A stretch of 21,967 bases of DNA from assembly GCA_964534905.1 (NCBI GenBank), contig CAZHPZ010000022.1, forward strand, positions 1 through 21,967. Direction: 5' to 3'. A program made the translations under genes and the position numbers. The notes below the pieces were generated by a model. It saw nothing but the letters and a program-made list of their open reading frames with translations. It was not told the origin of the DNA and did no database searches. This document shows, piece by piece, positions 14,498 through 21,832 of this stretch; positions within the stretch are counted from its first letter, which is position 1; every line of letters starts with the position of its first letter. Source of the DNA: RGIG4608 sp964534905 (GTDB taxonomy: Bacteria; Bacillota; Clostridia; Oscillospirales; CAG-272).

Positions 14498-15412
14498 ATG
14501 GAACAGTTGTTAAGCTCTCTCCCCGGCGCAATCTCCCTCGGACTCATCTGGGGCATTATGGCAGTCGGACTCTATATCACATATAAAATACTCGCAATAT
14601 CCGACCTCACCGTCGACGGCTCGATATGCACGGGCGCGGCAGTCTGCACCGTACTTATAACAAACGGAGTAAATCCCTATCTCGCAATCGCCGCGGCAGT
14701 TGCCGCAGGCGCACTGGCGGGACTTGTAACGGGACTTATCCATACTCTGCTCGATATTCCCGCAATCCTTGCCGGAATACTTACACAGCTTGCTCTCTGG
14801 TCGGTAAACCTCAAAATACTCGGTCAGGCAAACCGTCCGCTCTCCTCACGTAATTATCCCGTAATACTTACGCAGATGAGTCCCGTGAACGCACTTATAA
14901 CGCTCTCCTTGTTCTGCGTGGCGATAGTTGCGTTTCTCTATTGGTTCTTCGGAACGGAGAGGGGCTGCTCCATTCGCGCAACCGGCTGTAATATCAATAT
15001 GTCACGTGCGCAAGGCATAAACACCGACCTCAATAAGATTCTCGGTCTTATGCTCTCAAACGGACTTGTCGCACTCTCGGGTGCGCTCCTTGCACAGTAT
15101 CAGGGCTTTGCCGATATCAATATGGGCAGAGGTGCAATAGTCATCGGCCTTGCCGCAATAGTTATCGGTGAGACGCTCCTCTCAAAAATCGCAAGAAACT
15201 TCGCTGTACGCCTTTGCGGAGTCCTCCTCGGCGGTGCGGTGTACTACATCGTGTATCAGATAATCGTGTTCATCGGACTTGATACGGATATGCTCAAGGC
15301 ACTCTCCGCAGTCGTTGTTGCGGCGTTTCTCGGCATTCCCAATATCAAAAACAAATACTTTTCCGGCAAAAGAGCAAGGAAAAACGCGGTGGAGGTGAAG
15401 AAAAATGCTTGA
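14498..15412 (+). CDS. ABC transporter permease (BPD_transp_2 type)
   Basis: This 304-residue polytopic membrane protein has about eight hydrophobic segments and resembles the branched-chain/ribose-type permeases (PF02653) that pair with ABC_sub_bind proteins. The stretch SDLTVDGSICTGAAV near the N terminus and the loop RATGCNINMSRAQGIN fit that group. It forms the membrane channel of the importer. It begins 21 bp after the lipoprotein gene behind AAGGAAG, and its last 8 bases overlap the start of the ATPase gene, implying translational coupling. Confidence 0.9.
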   Translation: MEQLLSSLPGAISLGLIWGIMAVGLYITYKILAISDLTVDGSICTGAAVCTVLITNGVNPYLAIAAAVAAGALAGLVTGLIHTLLDIPAILAGILTQLALWSVNLKILGQANRPLSSRNYPVILTQMSPVNALITLSLFCVAIVAFLYWFFGTERGCSIRATGCNINMSRAQGINTDLNKILGLMLSNGLVALSGALLAQYQGFADINMGRGAIVIGLAAIVIGETLLSKIARNFAVRLCGVLLGGAVYYIVYQIIVFIGLDTDMLKALSAVVVAAFLGIPNIKNKYFSGKRARKNAVEVKKNA

Positions 15413-16199
15413 GCTTTGTAATGTCCGCAAAACATTTAACGCAGGCACAATAAATGAAAAAACAGCACTAAGCGGTCTTTCACTTAAGGTAGAGGACGGA
15501 GATTTCGTCACCGTCATCGGCGGAAACGGAGCCGGAAAATCCACTCTGCTCAACGCAATCTGCGGAACGTGGAGAGTCGACGAGGGAAAAATAATCATCG
15601 ACGGACAGGACGTCACCTCTCTTTCGGAGCATAAGCGTGCCGCGCTCCTCGGACGTGTTTTTCAGGACCCTATGATGGGTACCGCCGCCGATATGGAAAT
15701 ACAGGAAAACCTCGCCCTCGCAAAACGCAGAGGTAAGCATAGAGGACTCAAATGGGGTGTCACGCACGAGGAGCGCGAGGAATACAGAGCACTTCTTTCG
15801 GATCTCGGGCTCGGGCTTGAGGATAGAATGAGCTCAAAGGTAGGGCTTCTTTCGGGCGGTCAGAGACAAGCGATAACATTGCTTATGGCGTCGCTTGCAA
15901 AGCCTAAGCTTCTGCTTCTTGACGAGCACACCGCCGCGCTTGACCCAAAAACAGCGCAAAAGGTGCTCGATATCACGGACGGTATCGTTGAGAAAAATCA
16001 CCTTACAACGCTTATGATAACGCATAATATGAGGGACGCAATAAAGCACGGGAACAGGCTCATAATGCTCCACGAGGGCAGAGTAATAGTCGATATTTCC
16101 GGCAAGGAGAAGCAAAGCCTCACCGTTGAGGATCTCCTTGAGCTTTTCAATAAAGAAAGCGGAAAGGAATTTGTAAGCGACCGCACAATACTGGCGTAA
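15405..16199 (+). CDS. ABC transporter ATP-binding protein
   Basis: This 264-residue ATPase powers the importer. Walker A is GGNGAGKST (39-47), the Q-loop glutamine is Gln87 in VFQDP, the signature is LSGGQRQ (149-155), Walker B is LLLLDE (169-174) with the D-loop TAALD, and the switch histidine is in MITHNM. All catalytic residues are present. Its start overlaps the permease gene by 8 bp and has GGAGGTG upstream. It is the last gene of the T-box operon, which ends at the hairpin at 16211-16244. Confidence 0.95.
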   Translation: MLELCNVRKTFNAGTINEKTALSGLSLKVEDGDFVTVIGGNGAGKSTLLNAICGTWRVDEGKIIIDGQDVTSLSEHKRAALLGRVFQDPMMGTAADMEIQENLALAKRRGKHRGLKWGVTHEEREEYRALLSDLGLGLEDRMSSKVGLLSGGQRQAITLLMASLAKPKLLLLDEHTAALDPKTAQKVLDITDGIVEKNHLTTLMITHNMRDAIKHGNRLIMLHEGRVIVDISGKEKQSLTVEDLLELFNKESGKEFVSDRTILA

Positions 16200-16210
16200 A
16201 GCGAAAAATC

Positions 16211-16244
16211 AAACAAAAAGGACGTTATACGTCCTTTTTTGTTT
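16211..16244. terminator. Terminator between convergent genes
   Basis: AAAAAGGACGT (16215-16225) pairs perfectly with ACGTCCTTTTT (16229-16239) over loop TAT, with flanking A and T runs. It ends the ABC transporter operon and, on the other strand, can end the tldD-tldE transcript whose last stop is 16 bp away. Confidence 0.92.
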
Positions 16245-16259
16245 ATGCTTTTATAAAAA

Positions 16260-17534
16260 TTAAACTATCTCTATGCCCTCAAGCAAGGCGTATTTCGGGC
16301 CGTTATAGCTCTCGTACGTTGTTTTCTCCTCGGAAAGTCTCATATTGGCAAGGGCACTCGAGAGCTTACCGCTGATTGAAACTCCGGTTACGGGGATCTC
16401 CTTCTCGCCGTCGAAATAGTATGCAAGACGAACCTCGCCGCCGATATAGTCATTATATATATCAAGCTGTATTCCTGACATTGACGCGCATCTGAAGTAG
16501 GGCTTTGATTTCTTTTCGTTCTCGGTAAGCGTTCCGCCCTCAACCTTAATACAGCCGAGGTTACCCGTTGCGCTCTCTCCGAGGTACTGCGCATAGCGTG
16601 AGCCACCCCAATAAGCCTTTGCCTGTCCGTTCTCGATGATACATCTATCCGTCAGAGTTACGCCGTCGGAGTCGAACGCGGAGCTGTTTACGCTTCCTGT
16701 CACCTCGGCGCACATTGTTACATTAAGTCTGTCGCCCGTGGCATTCTTCTGAATATCGTCGCCGATCGAATAAATGCTCATATGCTGATAAACATTTGAG
16801 AAGCTGAGGTTATGTGCAAGAGTCGACGCAATGGATTCAAGCTCGGGTGCGCCCAAAACGATGGGGCAGGAAAGGGGAGAATCGGGCTTTTTTGCGAAAT
16901 ATCTGTCGCGAACCTCCTGCATTTTGGTTGCGATCTCCTCTCTTACCGTTGCATAATCGAATTCCGTAAAATTATACTGCTCGTAAAGTTCAACGCTTTC
17001 GTCGCCGGTATAGGTGGGAATAGCCTCTACCATTGCACGGTATTTCGTCTGAGACTTATTTATTCCGCGGCTGTTACGAACAGTCTCGGTATCCTTATAA
17101 ATGAATATTTCAAGTGCGTTGATCGATCCGCCCTCGACGCAGTCCGCGTCAAAGCAGGCGTTTGCGATCTCGGACGCTAAGCGCGCGGGTGTGAAGGAGG
17201 CAAAATTGGAGCTTGACTCAAACGTACCCGTCTCGCCCTCGGGGAGAGAATAGAGCTTATTGTTAATGAGGGATGCACGTGCTGCCGCCTTCTCTATCTC
17301 CTCTGCGATCTTTGCGTCGTCATATGACGCATAAACCGAGAAGCTTGCGGAGCCGAGCATACCGTCGTGCTCGGAATACACCGTAACGCTTGTGGTAGTC
17401 GTATCGGTGCTTCTGACCGTTTCAAGATTCTTATGAACGAAGAAAAGCTCGTTTGACTCCGTTTTTACGGATGAAATTCTCCAATCGGAGACGCCGTCCG
17501 CGTTTTTAAGTAAATTAATAATTCTTTCGATCAT
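16260..17534 (-). CDS. tldE: TldE/PmbA-like metalloprotease partner subunit
   Basis: This 424-residue protein is the TldE (PmbA) member of the TldD/TldE pair (PF01523). TldE lacks its own metal site and helps TldD, with which it forms a heterodimeric protease that degrades unfolded or modified peptides. Family features include an N-terminal VYSEHDGMLGSASF-type segment and a C-terminal part with GVSISGKL and the GNLGCIKVEGG stretch near the end. Its ATG overlaps the last 4 bases of the upstream tldD gene (ATGA), so the two are translationally coupled. No peptide-precursor or modification gene is adjacent, so a general proteolytic role is more likely than bacteriocin maturation. Confidence 0.9.
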   Translation of the reverse strand: MIERIINLLKNADGVSDWRISSVKTESNELFFVHKNLETVRSTDTTTTSVTVYSEHDGMLGSASFSVYASYDDAKIAEEIEKAAARASLINNKLYSLPEGETGTFESSSNFASFTPARLASEIANACFDADCVEGGSINALEIFIYKDTETVRNSRGINKSQTKYRAMVEAIPTYTGDESVELYEQYNFTEFDYATVREEIATKMQEVRDRYFAKKPDSPLSCPIVLGAPELESIASTLAHNLSFSNVYQHMSIYSIGDDIQKNATGDRLNVTMCAEVTGSVNSSAFDSDGVTLTDRCIIENGQAKAYWGGSRYAQYLGESATGNLGCIKVEGGTLTENEKKSKPYFRCASMSGIQLDIYNDYIGGEVRLAYYFDGEKEIPVTGVSISGKLSSALANMRLSEEKTTYESYNGPKYALLEGIEIV

Positions 17535-18934
17535 GCCAGCTTAACCCTCACTTTCAATGCAGGTCCGCCGTCGGAGACACGAACCCATTCCTTATATCCC
17601 TTGCCGCAGGAGCCCGCTCCGATGACCTTGAAGTCGTCGGAGACCATTGAGATGGACTTGAGAAGCTCGGGAACGCTTCCGCTCATAACAACAGGAGAAA
17701 CGTAATTATCCGTAAGCTTTCCGTCAACGATCTCAATACCGTATTCGGCGGTACACTGTATCTGCCAGTTTTTCGGATCCTCCATACCATTATTTGTTTC
17801 AAAGAGCATATATCCGTGCTTAACGGAGGCAATCATATCCTCAAGCTTATCGTTTCCGGGGCAGAAGAACGTATTTGTCATACGTGAATATGCCTTTCTC
17901 TTGTAGGACTGACGTCTGCCGTTACCCGTGGGCTCCGTTCCGAGCTCGGTTGCGGACGTGAGATCGGAGATGCCCGAAACGAGTATTCCATCCTTGATTA
18001 TCTGTGTATCGTGTGCGAGGACTCCGTCATCGTCGAAGAAATAGGACGCCGTGGAGAATGCGGAGAGAGCGCCGTCACGCATATTGCATATGGGCGAGGC
18101 AACGTATTCTCCGACAAAATGCTTTGCAAGCGCTCTGTCCTTGACAAACTGATCCATTTCAACGCCGTGACCGAACGCCTCGTGTGCGATGAGTCCGGAG
18201 ATCGAGGGGTCGGTAATAACGTCGTAAACGCCGGGTACTATCGGCTTAGCACCCGCAAGTTTTTCACATTTATGAACAAGTGCGTCAATGTGAGAGGGAA
18301 TCTCGGAGAGTGCCTCACGCATAAGATTCGAATAGGTGCCCTCACGTGCCGAAACCATTCTGTCACCGTCACGCCACATTGCGACAGCCATAACGTTTAC
18401 CCAGGAATAGAACTGATCAAGCTCGCGGTTCTTGGATATGAAAAGCTTGGAGATAACAAGAGGCATTACCGCTACCATTGCGTTTACGATGCGCTCGTCA
18501 CGCGCAAGAATGTCGTTCTTTATCTCGGTACAGCGAGCAAGAAGCTCTGCGTCCGTGAAATCGTCGAAATCGCACTCGCGGGAGAACGATTTAACCATAG
18601 GCTCGTCGGACGGTGCGGGAACATTTATCTGTCTGCCCTCAAGCTCCGCCTCAAGAGAGGTGGACTCCAAAATGCGCTCGGCAATGCTCTTTATATCGCC
18701 GCAGATATCGTCAAGCGAATATTCGAAGAACGAGTGACCGTTGTGAAGCTTTACTACAAAGCCGCACTCGGCGCCGCCGCCCTCTCCGACGTCGGACGTG
18801 GCACGGTTCACGCGGATCGCGGTTGAGCGAACGTCCGTGCCGAGAATTCCGACGTATTCAAAGCTCTTTCCGAGCTCTGCCACAAGCTCGCGGCAAGCGG
18901 CACGTCTTGAATTCAAAAATTCAGAAAAATTCAT
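17531..18934 (-). CDS. tldD: TldD-like zinc metalloprotease
   Basis: This 467-residue protein is the catalytic subunit of the TldD/TldE protease. The zinc motif HEAFGHGVEMD spans residues 251-261 (His251 and His256 with Glu252), and Cys443 in GSCGKGYKEWV is the family's additional metal ligand. Length and motif order fit the family. ATG 18934 follows AGGAGG at 7 bases. It is the first gene of a two-gene transcript that runs toward the convergent ABC operon, and it is divergent from the deacetylase gene. Confidence 0.93.
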   Translation of the reverse strand: MNFSEFLNSRRAACRELVAELGKSFEYVGILGTDVRSTAIRVNRATSDVGEGGGAECGFVVKLHNGHSFFEYSLDDICGDIKSIAERILESTSLEAELEGRQINVPAPSDEPMVKSFSRECDFDDFTDAELLARCTEIKNDILARDERIVNAMVAVMPLVISKLFISKNRELDQFYSWVNVMAVAMWRDGDRMVSAREGTYSNLMREALSEIPSHIDALVHKCEKLAGAKPIVPGVYDVITDPSISGLIAHEAFGHGVEMDQFVKDRALAKHFVGEYVASPICNMRDGALSAFSTASYFFDDDGVLAHDTQIIKDGILVSGISDLTSATELGTEPTGNGRRQSYKRKAYSRMTNTFFCPGNDKLEDMIASVKHGYMLFETNNGMEDPKNWQIQCTAEYGIEIVDGKLTDNYVSPVVMSGSVPELLKSISMVSDDFKVIGAGSCGKGYKEWVRVSDGGPALKVRVKLA

Positions 18935-18967
18935 AGTTTTTCCTCCTAAATTAAATAATACAGGTCT

Positions 18968-18996
18968 ATTTTAGCACCTTTGAGCCTCTTTTTCAA
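18968..18996 (-). promoter_or_regulatory. Promoter of tldD-tldE
   Basis: On the minus strand TTGAAA (18991-18996) and TAAAAT (18968-18973) are 17 bp apart, about 34 bp upstream of the tldD start codon. Confidence 0.8.
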
Positions 18997-19047
18997 TAAG
19001 AACGGCAAAAAAATATGTTCCGAGATATGAAAATTTATCGATTCTTA

Positions 19048-19076
19048 TTGAAAAAAGAGCGAAATAATGTTACAAT
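19048..19076 (+). promoter_or_regulatory. Promoter of the deacetylase gene
   Basis: TTGAAA (19048-19053) and TACAAT (19071-19076) are 17 bp apart. It lies 32 bp upstream of the TTG start and points away from the tldD promoter. Confidence 0.85.
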
Positions 19077-19107
19077 ACTCAAAAAAGAAGCGGTGAGGTG
19101 AAACAAG

Positions 19108-20103
19108 TTGAACGATAAAAGAAAAGACACGCTCTCTCTTGCGTGCGTGCTGACTGTCTGTCTGATAGTGCTTTTAATACTCGGTGCCGCGGCGTCCGAG
19201 CTTTTCATATATTCGTCCGTGGGCGTCGGCGGTACGCCCGAAATGGTCAACGTGCCCGAGCTTGTGGGCAAATCTCTGTCCGAGGCTTGCGAAATACTCC
19301 GCGGGCTCGGAATCGAATACGAGATAATCCCGACGGGATCGGGAATACCCAACAGAGTTGAGGACGTCAAATTCAGCGGTCAGACGCTTTCGGACGGGAT
19401 TGCCGTTGTAAAGGGAACGAGCGTGACGCTCTGTTCAAACGAGGTCGGAGCGGATAAAGTGATCTACCTGACGTTCGACGACGGCCCCACAAGGGATAAT
19501 ACCGATTACATACTTGGGGTTCTCGATAAATACGGCATAAAGGCCACGTTCTTTCTTCAGGGCAAGAATATCGAAAGATATCCCGAGAAAACGCTTGACA
19601 CGGTCAGAAGAGGGCACCTTGTCGCTTGCCATTCGTACTCTCACGAGCTTGACGAGATATACGGCTCCGTCGAAAATATGCTCGCCGAGATAGATAAATA
19701 CGAGAGCGCGCTCCGTGCGGCACTCGGCGACGCCTACTACGAAAGCATTTTGCAAAAAACGTTCCGCTTTCCCGGCGGCTCGTCGCAGAACGGCAGACTC
19801 AATAAGGCGGATGCTAAGGAATATATCGATGCCATACGTAAAAAGGGTTATGCTATCTATGACTGGACGGCGCTCACGGGCGACGCCGAGGGAACGACGG
19901 ACATTCCCGGCATGATAGAAAAAATGGAACGCGGTCTTAAATCCTCGACAAGCAAGGGACTGCCGCTCATAGTCCTTATGCACGACAAATGGGCGGTACA
20001 GGAAAACGACGCGCTTTCGAAAATAATAGATCAACTCATATCCGAGGGCTATTATTTCGACACGCTCGACCACTGCCCCGAATATACATTTGCGGAGCAT
20101 TGA
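19108..20103 (+). CDS. Membrane-anchored PASTA and polysaccharide deacetylase (CE4) protein
   Basis: This 331-residue protein has a short basic N terminus, one transmembrane segment (about 9-36), a PASTA-like domain (about 46-110, beginning VNVPELVGKSLSEACEILRG) and a NodB/CE4 deacetylase domain (about 117-331). The CE4 motifs are all present: TFDDGP (122-127, Asp125 as metal ligand and Asp124 as base), HSYSH (His175 and His179), RFPGG (220-224), the DW motif at 252-253, and LMH (His292). It should remove acetyl groups from peptidoglycan or another wall polymer outside the membrane. The start is TTG behind GAGGTG. The radical SAM gene follows after 6 bp, probably in the same transcript, without an obvious functional link. 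Confidence 0.9.
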   Translation: MNDKRKDTLSLACVLTVCLIVLLILGAAASELFIYSSVGVGGTPEMVNVPELVGKSLSEACEILRGLGIEYEIIPTGSGIPNRVEDVKFSGQTLSDGIAVVKGTSVTLCSNEVGADKVIYLTFDDGPTRDNTDYILGVLDKYGIKATFFLQGKNIERYPEKTLDTVRRGHLVACHSYSHELDEIYGSVENMLAEIDKYESALRAALGDAYYESILQKTFRFPGGSSQNGRLNKADAKEYIDAIRKKGYAIYDWTALTGDAEGTTDIPGMIEKMERGLKSSTSKGLPLIVLMHDKWAVQENDALSKIIDQLISEGYYFDTLDHCPEYTFAEH

Positions 20104-20109
20104 CGCCAT

Positions 20110-21018
20110 ATGAACGAAATTAAAAAATGCATATCGTGCCCCAGAGGCTGCGCCGTCGACAGAGAGAGCGGAGAGAGGGGCTTTTGCGGAGTCGGCACAG
20201 AGTACGTCGTCTCGTCTGCGGATCTCCACCGTTGGGAGGAGCCGTGTATCAGCGGCAAAAGAGGCTCGGGAGCGATCTTCTTTTCGGGATGCAATCTGCG
20301 ATGCGTGTTCTGCCAGAACAAAGATATCAGCAGAGATGTCTGCGGAAAAATATACAGCGAGGACGAGCTTTGCCGTGTAATGCTATCTCTTTGCGAGAGG
20401 GGCGCACACAATATAAATCTCGTCACACCCACGCCTTATGCGCATATGCTTGCGAAAGCACTTGAAAAAATCAAGCCGAGACTGCACGTGCCCGTGGTTT
20501 ATAACTGCGGCGGATATGAGAGTGTTGAAGCCCTCAGATCTCTTGACGGTCTTGTCGACGTATATCTTCCCGATTTTAAATACTATTCGGACGAGCTTGC
20601 TCTGTCCCTTTCGGGCGTGCGTGATTACCGAGAGAGAGCAAGCCACGCGGTGCTTGAAATGTACAGACAGGTAGGGCGGCTGAAAACCGACAAGGAGGGA
20701 ATGGCAGAGAGGGGACTCATCGTCCGTCATCTTGTCCTTCCGTCGCACAGAGAGGACTCGAAGAACGTGCTCCGCCATCTCTCAGAGATATTGCCGAGCG
20801 AGAACGTCACGCTCAGCCTGATGAGACAGTATACACCGGATTTTGCGGACGAGGACGCTCCGAGAGCACTTCACCGCAGGCTCACGAGCTTTGAATACGA
20901 GGACGTGCTTGATTATGCGATAAAGCTCGGCTTTGACGGTTTTTCACAGGAAAAGGAATCGGCGAGCAGAGCGTTCACACCGAAATTTGATACGGAAAAT
21001 ACAGAAAAACAGAACTAA
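20110..21018 (+). CDS. PflA-like radical SAM protein
   Basis: This 302-residue protein has the radical SAM cluster motif CNLRCVFC (Cys61, Cys65, Cys68), which holds a [4Fe-4S] centre that cleaves S-adenosylmethionine. It resembles the putative pyruvate formate-lyase-activating-like group (PflX/YgkA type), with GGYESVEALRSLDGLVDVYLPDFKYY downstream. An N-terminal set of four extra cysteines (Cys7, Cys10, Cys14, Cys26 in CxxCxxxC-x11-C) suggests a second metal site. No glycyl radical enzyme gene lies next to it, so its target is unknown. It begins 6 bp after the deacetylase stop; GGAG is present but about 14 bases from the ATG. The last 20 residues look non-conserved. Confidence 0.9.
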   Translation: MNEIKKCISCPRGCAVDRESGERGFCGVGTEYVVSSADLHRWEEPCISGKRGSGAIFFSGCNLRCVFCQNKDISRDVCGKIYSEDELCRVMLSLCERGAHNINLVTPTPYAHMLAKALEKIKPRLHVPVVYNCGGYESVEALRSLDGLVDVYLPDFKYYSDELALSLSGVRDYRERASHAVLEMYRQVGRLKTDKEGMAERGLIVRHLVLPSHREDSKNVLRHLSEILPSENVTLSLMRQYTPDFADEDAPRALHRRLTSFEYEDVLDYAIKLGFDGFSQEKESASRAFTPKFDTENTEKQN

Positions 21019-21040
21019 TACTTGCGTTGTTCGCACGAAC

Positions 21041-21150
21041 CAATGCTATAAAAAGTTTTGTTTTAGAACACCTCATCCGTCAACCTGCGGTTGCCACCTT
21101 CTCCCCCTCGGAACCCCCAAAGCTCATATACATTCGCTTCGGGGAACCCC
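21041..21150 (+). repeat. Direct repeat A, copy 1
   Basis: This 110-bp unit recurs in the same orientation at 21695-21808 with small changes, mostly in the first 25 bases. It contains a 5-bp stem CAACC/GGTTG with loop TGC (21081-21093). The arm CCTTCTCC (21097-21104) pairs with GGAGAAGG (21158-21165) just beyond the unit. No reading frame in it looks coding. Confidence 0.85.
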
Positions 21151-21205
21151 ACGTACCGGAGAAGGCTAATGGCTACGTACATTGTTAGCACAAGCTTTTG
21201 CGACA

Positions 21206-21383
21206 AAAAAGTTTTGTGTCGCTTTTTCAAAAGTGACTGCCTGCGCGGCATGAGCGCGAAACGGCGTTTCTCTTTTGCTAAGCTTTTCTCTTTGCGCCTA
21301 TAGTGCCAAAGAGAAAAGCGAATAAACAGTTAGCACAAACAATAAAGTAACGCACAGACTCTCTGCTACACAGAAACCCGTAG
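21206..21383 (+). repeat. Direct repeat B, copy 1
   Basis: This 178-bp unit recurs at 21495-21672, offset by 289 bp, with only four base differences. It includes a strong 13-bp hairpin GCTTTTCTCTTTG/CAAAGAGAAAAGC (21282-21294 and 21307-21319, 12-base loop). No convincing gene lies within. Confidence 0.93.
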
Positions 21384-21420
21384 AACAAGCCATGCTCCGA
21401 AATGGTGAGTGTGCAGGTGC

Positions 21421-21470
21421 GTGCCCCAGATCCTTCGCTACGCTCGAGGATGACCCTACGGGTCGGGCAC
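21421..21470 (+). repeat. Palindromic element C between the B repeats
   Basis: Outer arms GTGCCC (21421-21426) and GGGCAC (21465-21470) enclose two inner hairpins: ATCCT/AGGAT (21430-21434 and 21447-21451) and GACCC/GGGTC with loop TAC (21452-21456 and 21460-21464). Together they form a three-way junction in single strands. The sort of sequence (CCTTCGCTACGCTC...GATGACCC) is common between genes in gut Clostridia, as far as I recall. Confidence 0.7.
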
Positions 21471-21494
21471 TTTGTTCGCATTTACCAATGCCAT

Positions 21495-21672
21495 AAAAAG
21501 TTTTGCGTCACTTTTTCAAAAGTGACTGCCTGCGCGGCACGAGCGCGAAACGGCGTTTCTCTTTTGCTAAGCTTTTCTCTTTGCGCCTATAGTGCCAAAG
21601 AGAAAAGCGAATAAACAGTTAGCACAAACAATAAAGTAACGCACAGACTCTCTGCTACATAGAAACCCGTAG
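21495..21672 (+). repeat. Direct repeat B, copy 2
   Basis: The second copy of the 178-bp unit at 21206-21383 differs at four positions. Its left border, together with the bases before it (TTGTTCGCA...CCAATGC.ATAAAAAG, 21472-21500), resembles the left border of repeat A copy 1 (21028-21056), so modules A and B share an entry sequence. Confidence 0.93.
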
Positions 21673-21694
21673 GCGGGTGGCTTGCTCCCGCCGC

Positions 21695-21808
21695 CAATTG
21701 CTATAAAAAAATCTTTTGCTTTGTAACACCTCATCCGTCAACCTGCGGTTGCCACCTTCTCCCCCCTCGGAAACCCCCAAGCTCATATACATTCGCTTCG
21801 GGGACCCC
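21695..21808 (+). repeat. Direct repeat A, copy 2
   Basis: The second copy of the unit at 21041-21150 has the same orientation. The core from AACACCTCATCC to TTCGGGG is nearly unchanged. The region after it is different: CTTGAGAAAGCC instead of the complementary arm GGAGAAGG, so the outer stem seen at copy 1 is lost. Confidence 0.85.
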
Positions 21809-21832
21809 GCGCGCTTGAGAAAGCCACCTTAG

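Noticed and set aside
16260..18934. TldD/TldE as part of a modified-peptide (microcin-like) cluster
   Set aside because: No precursor peptide, modification enzyme or dedicated exporter lies nearby; the pair is widespread in ordinary genomes.
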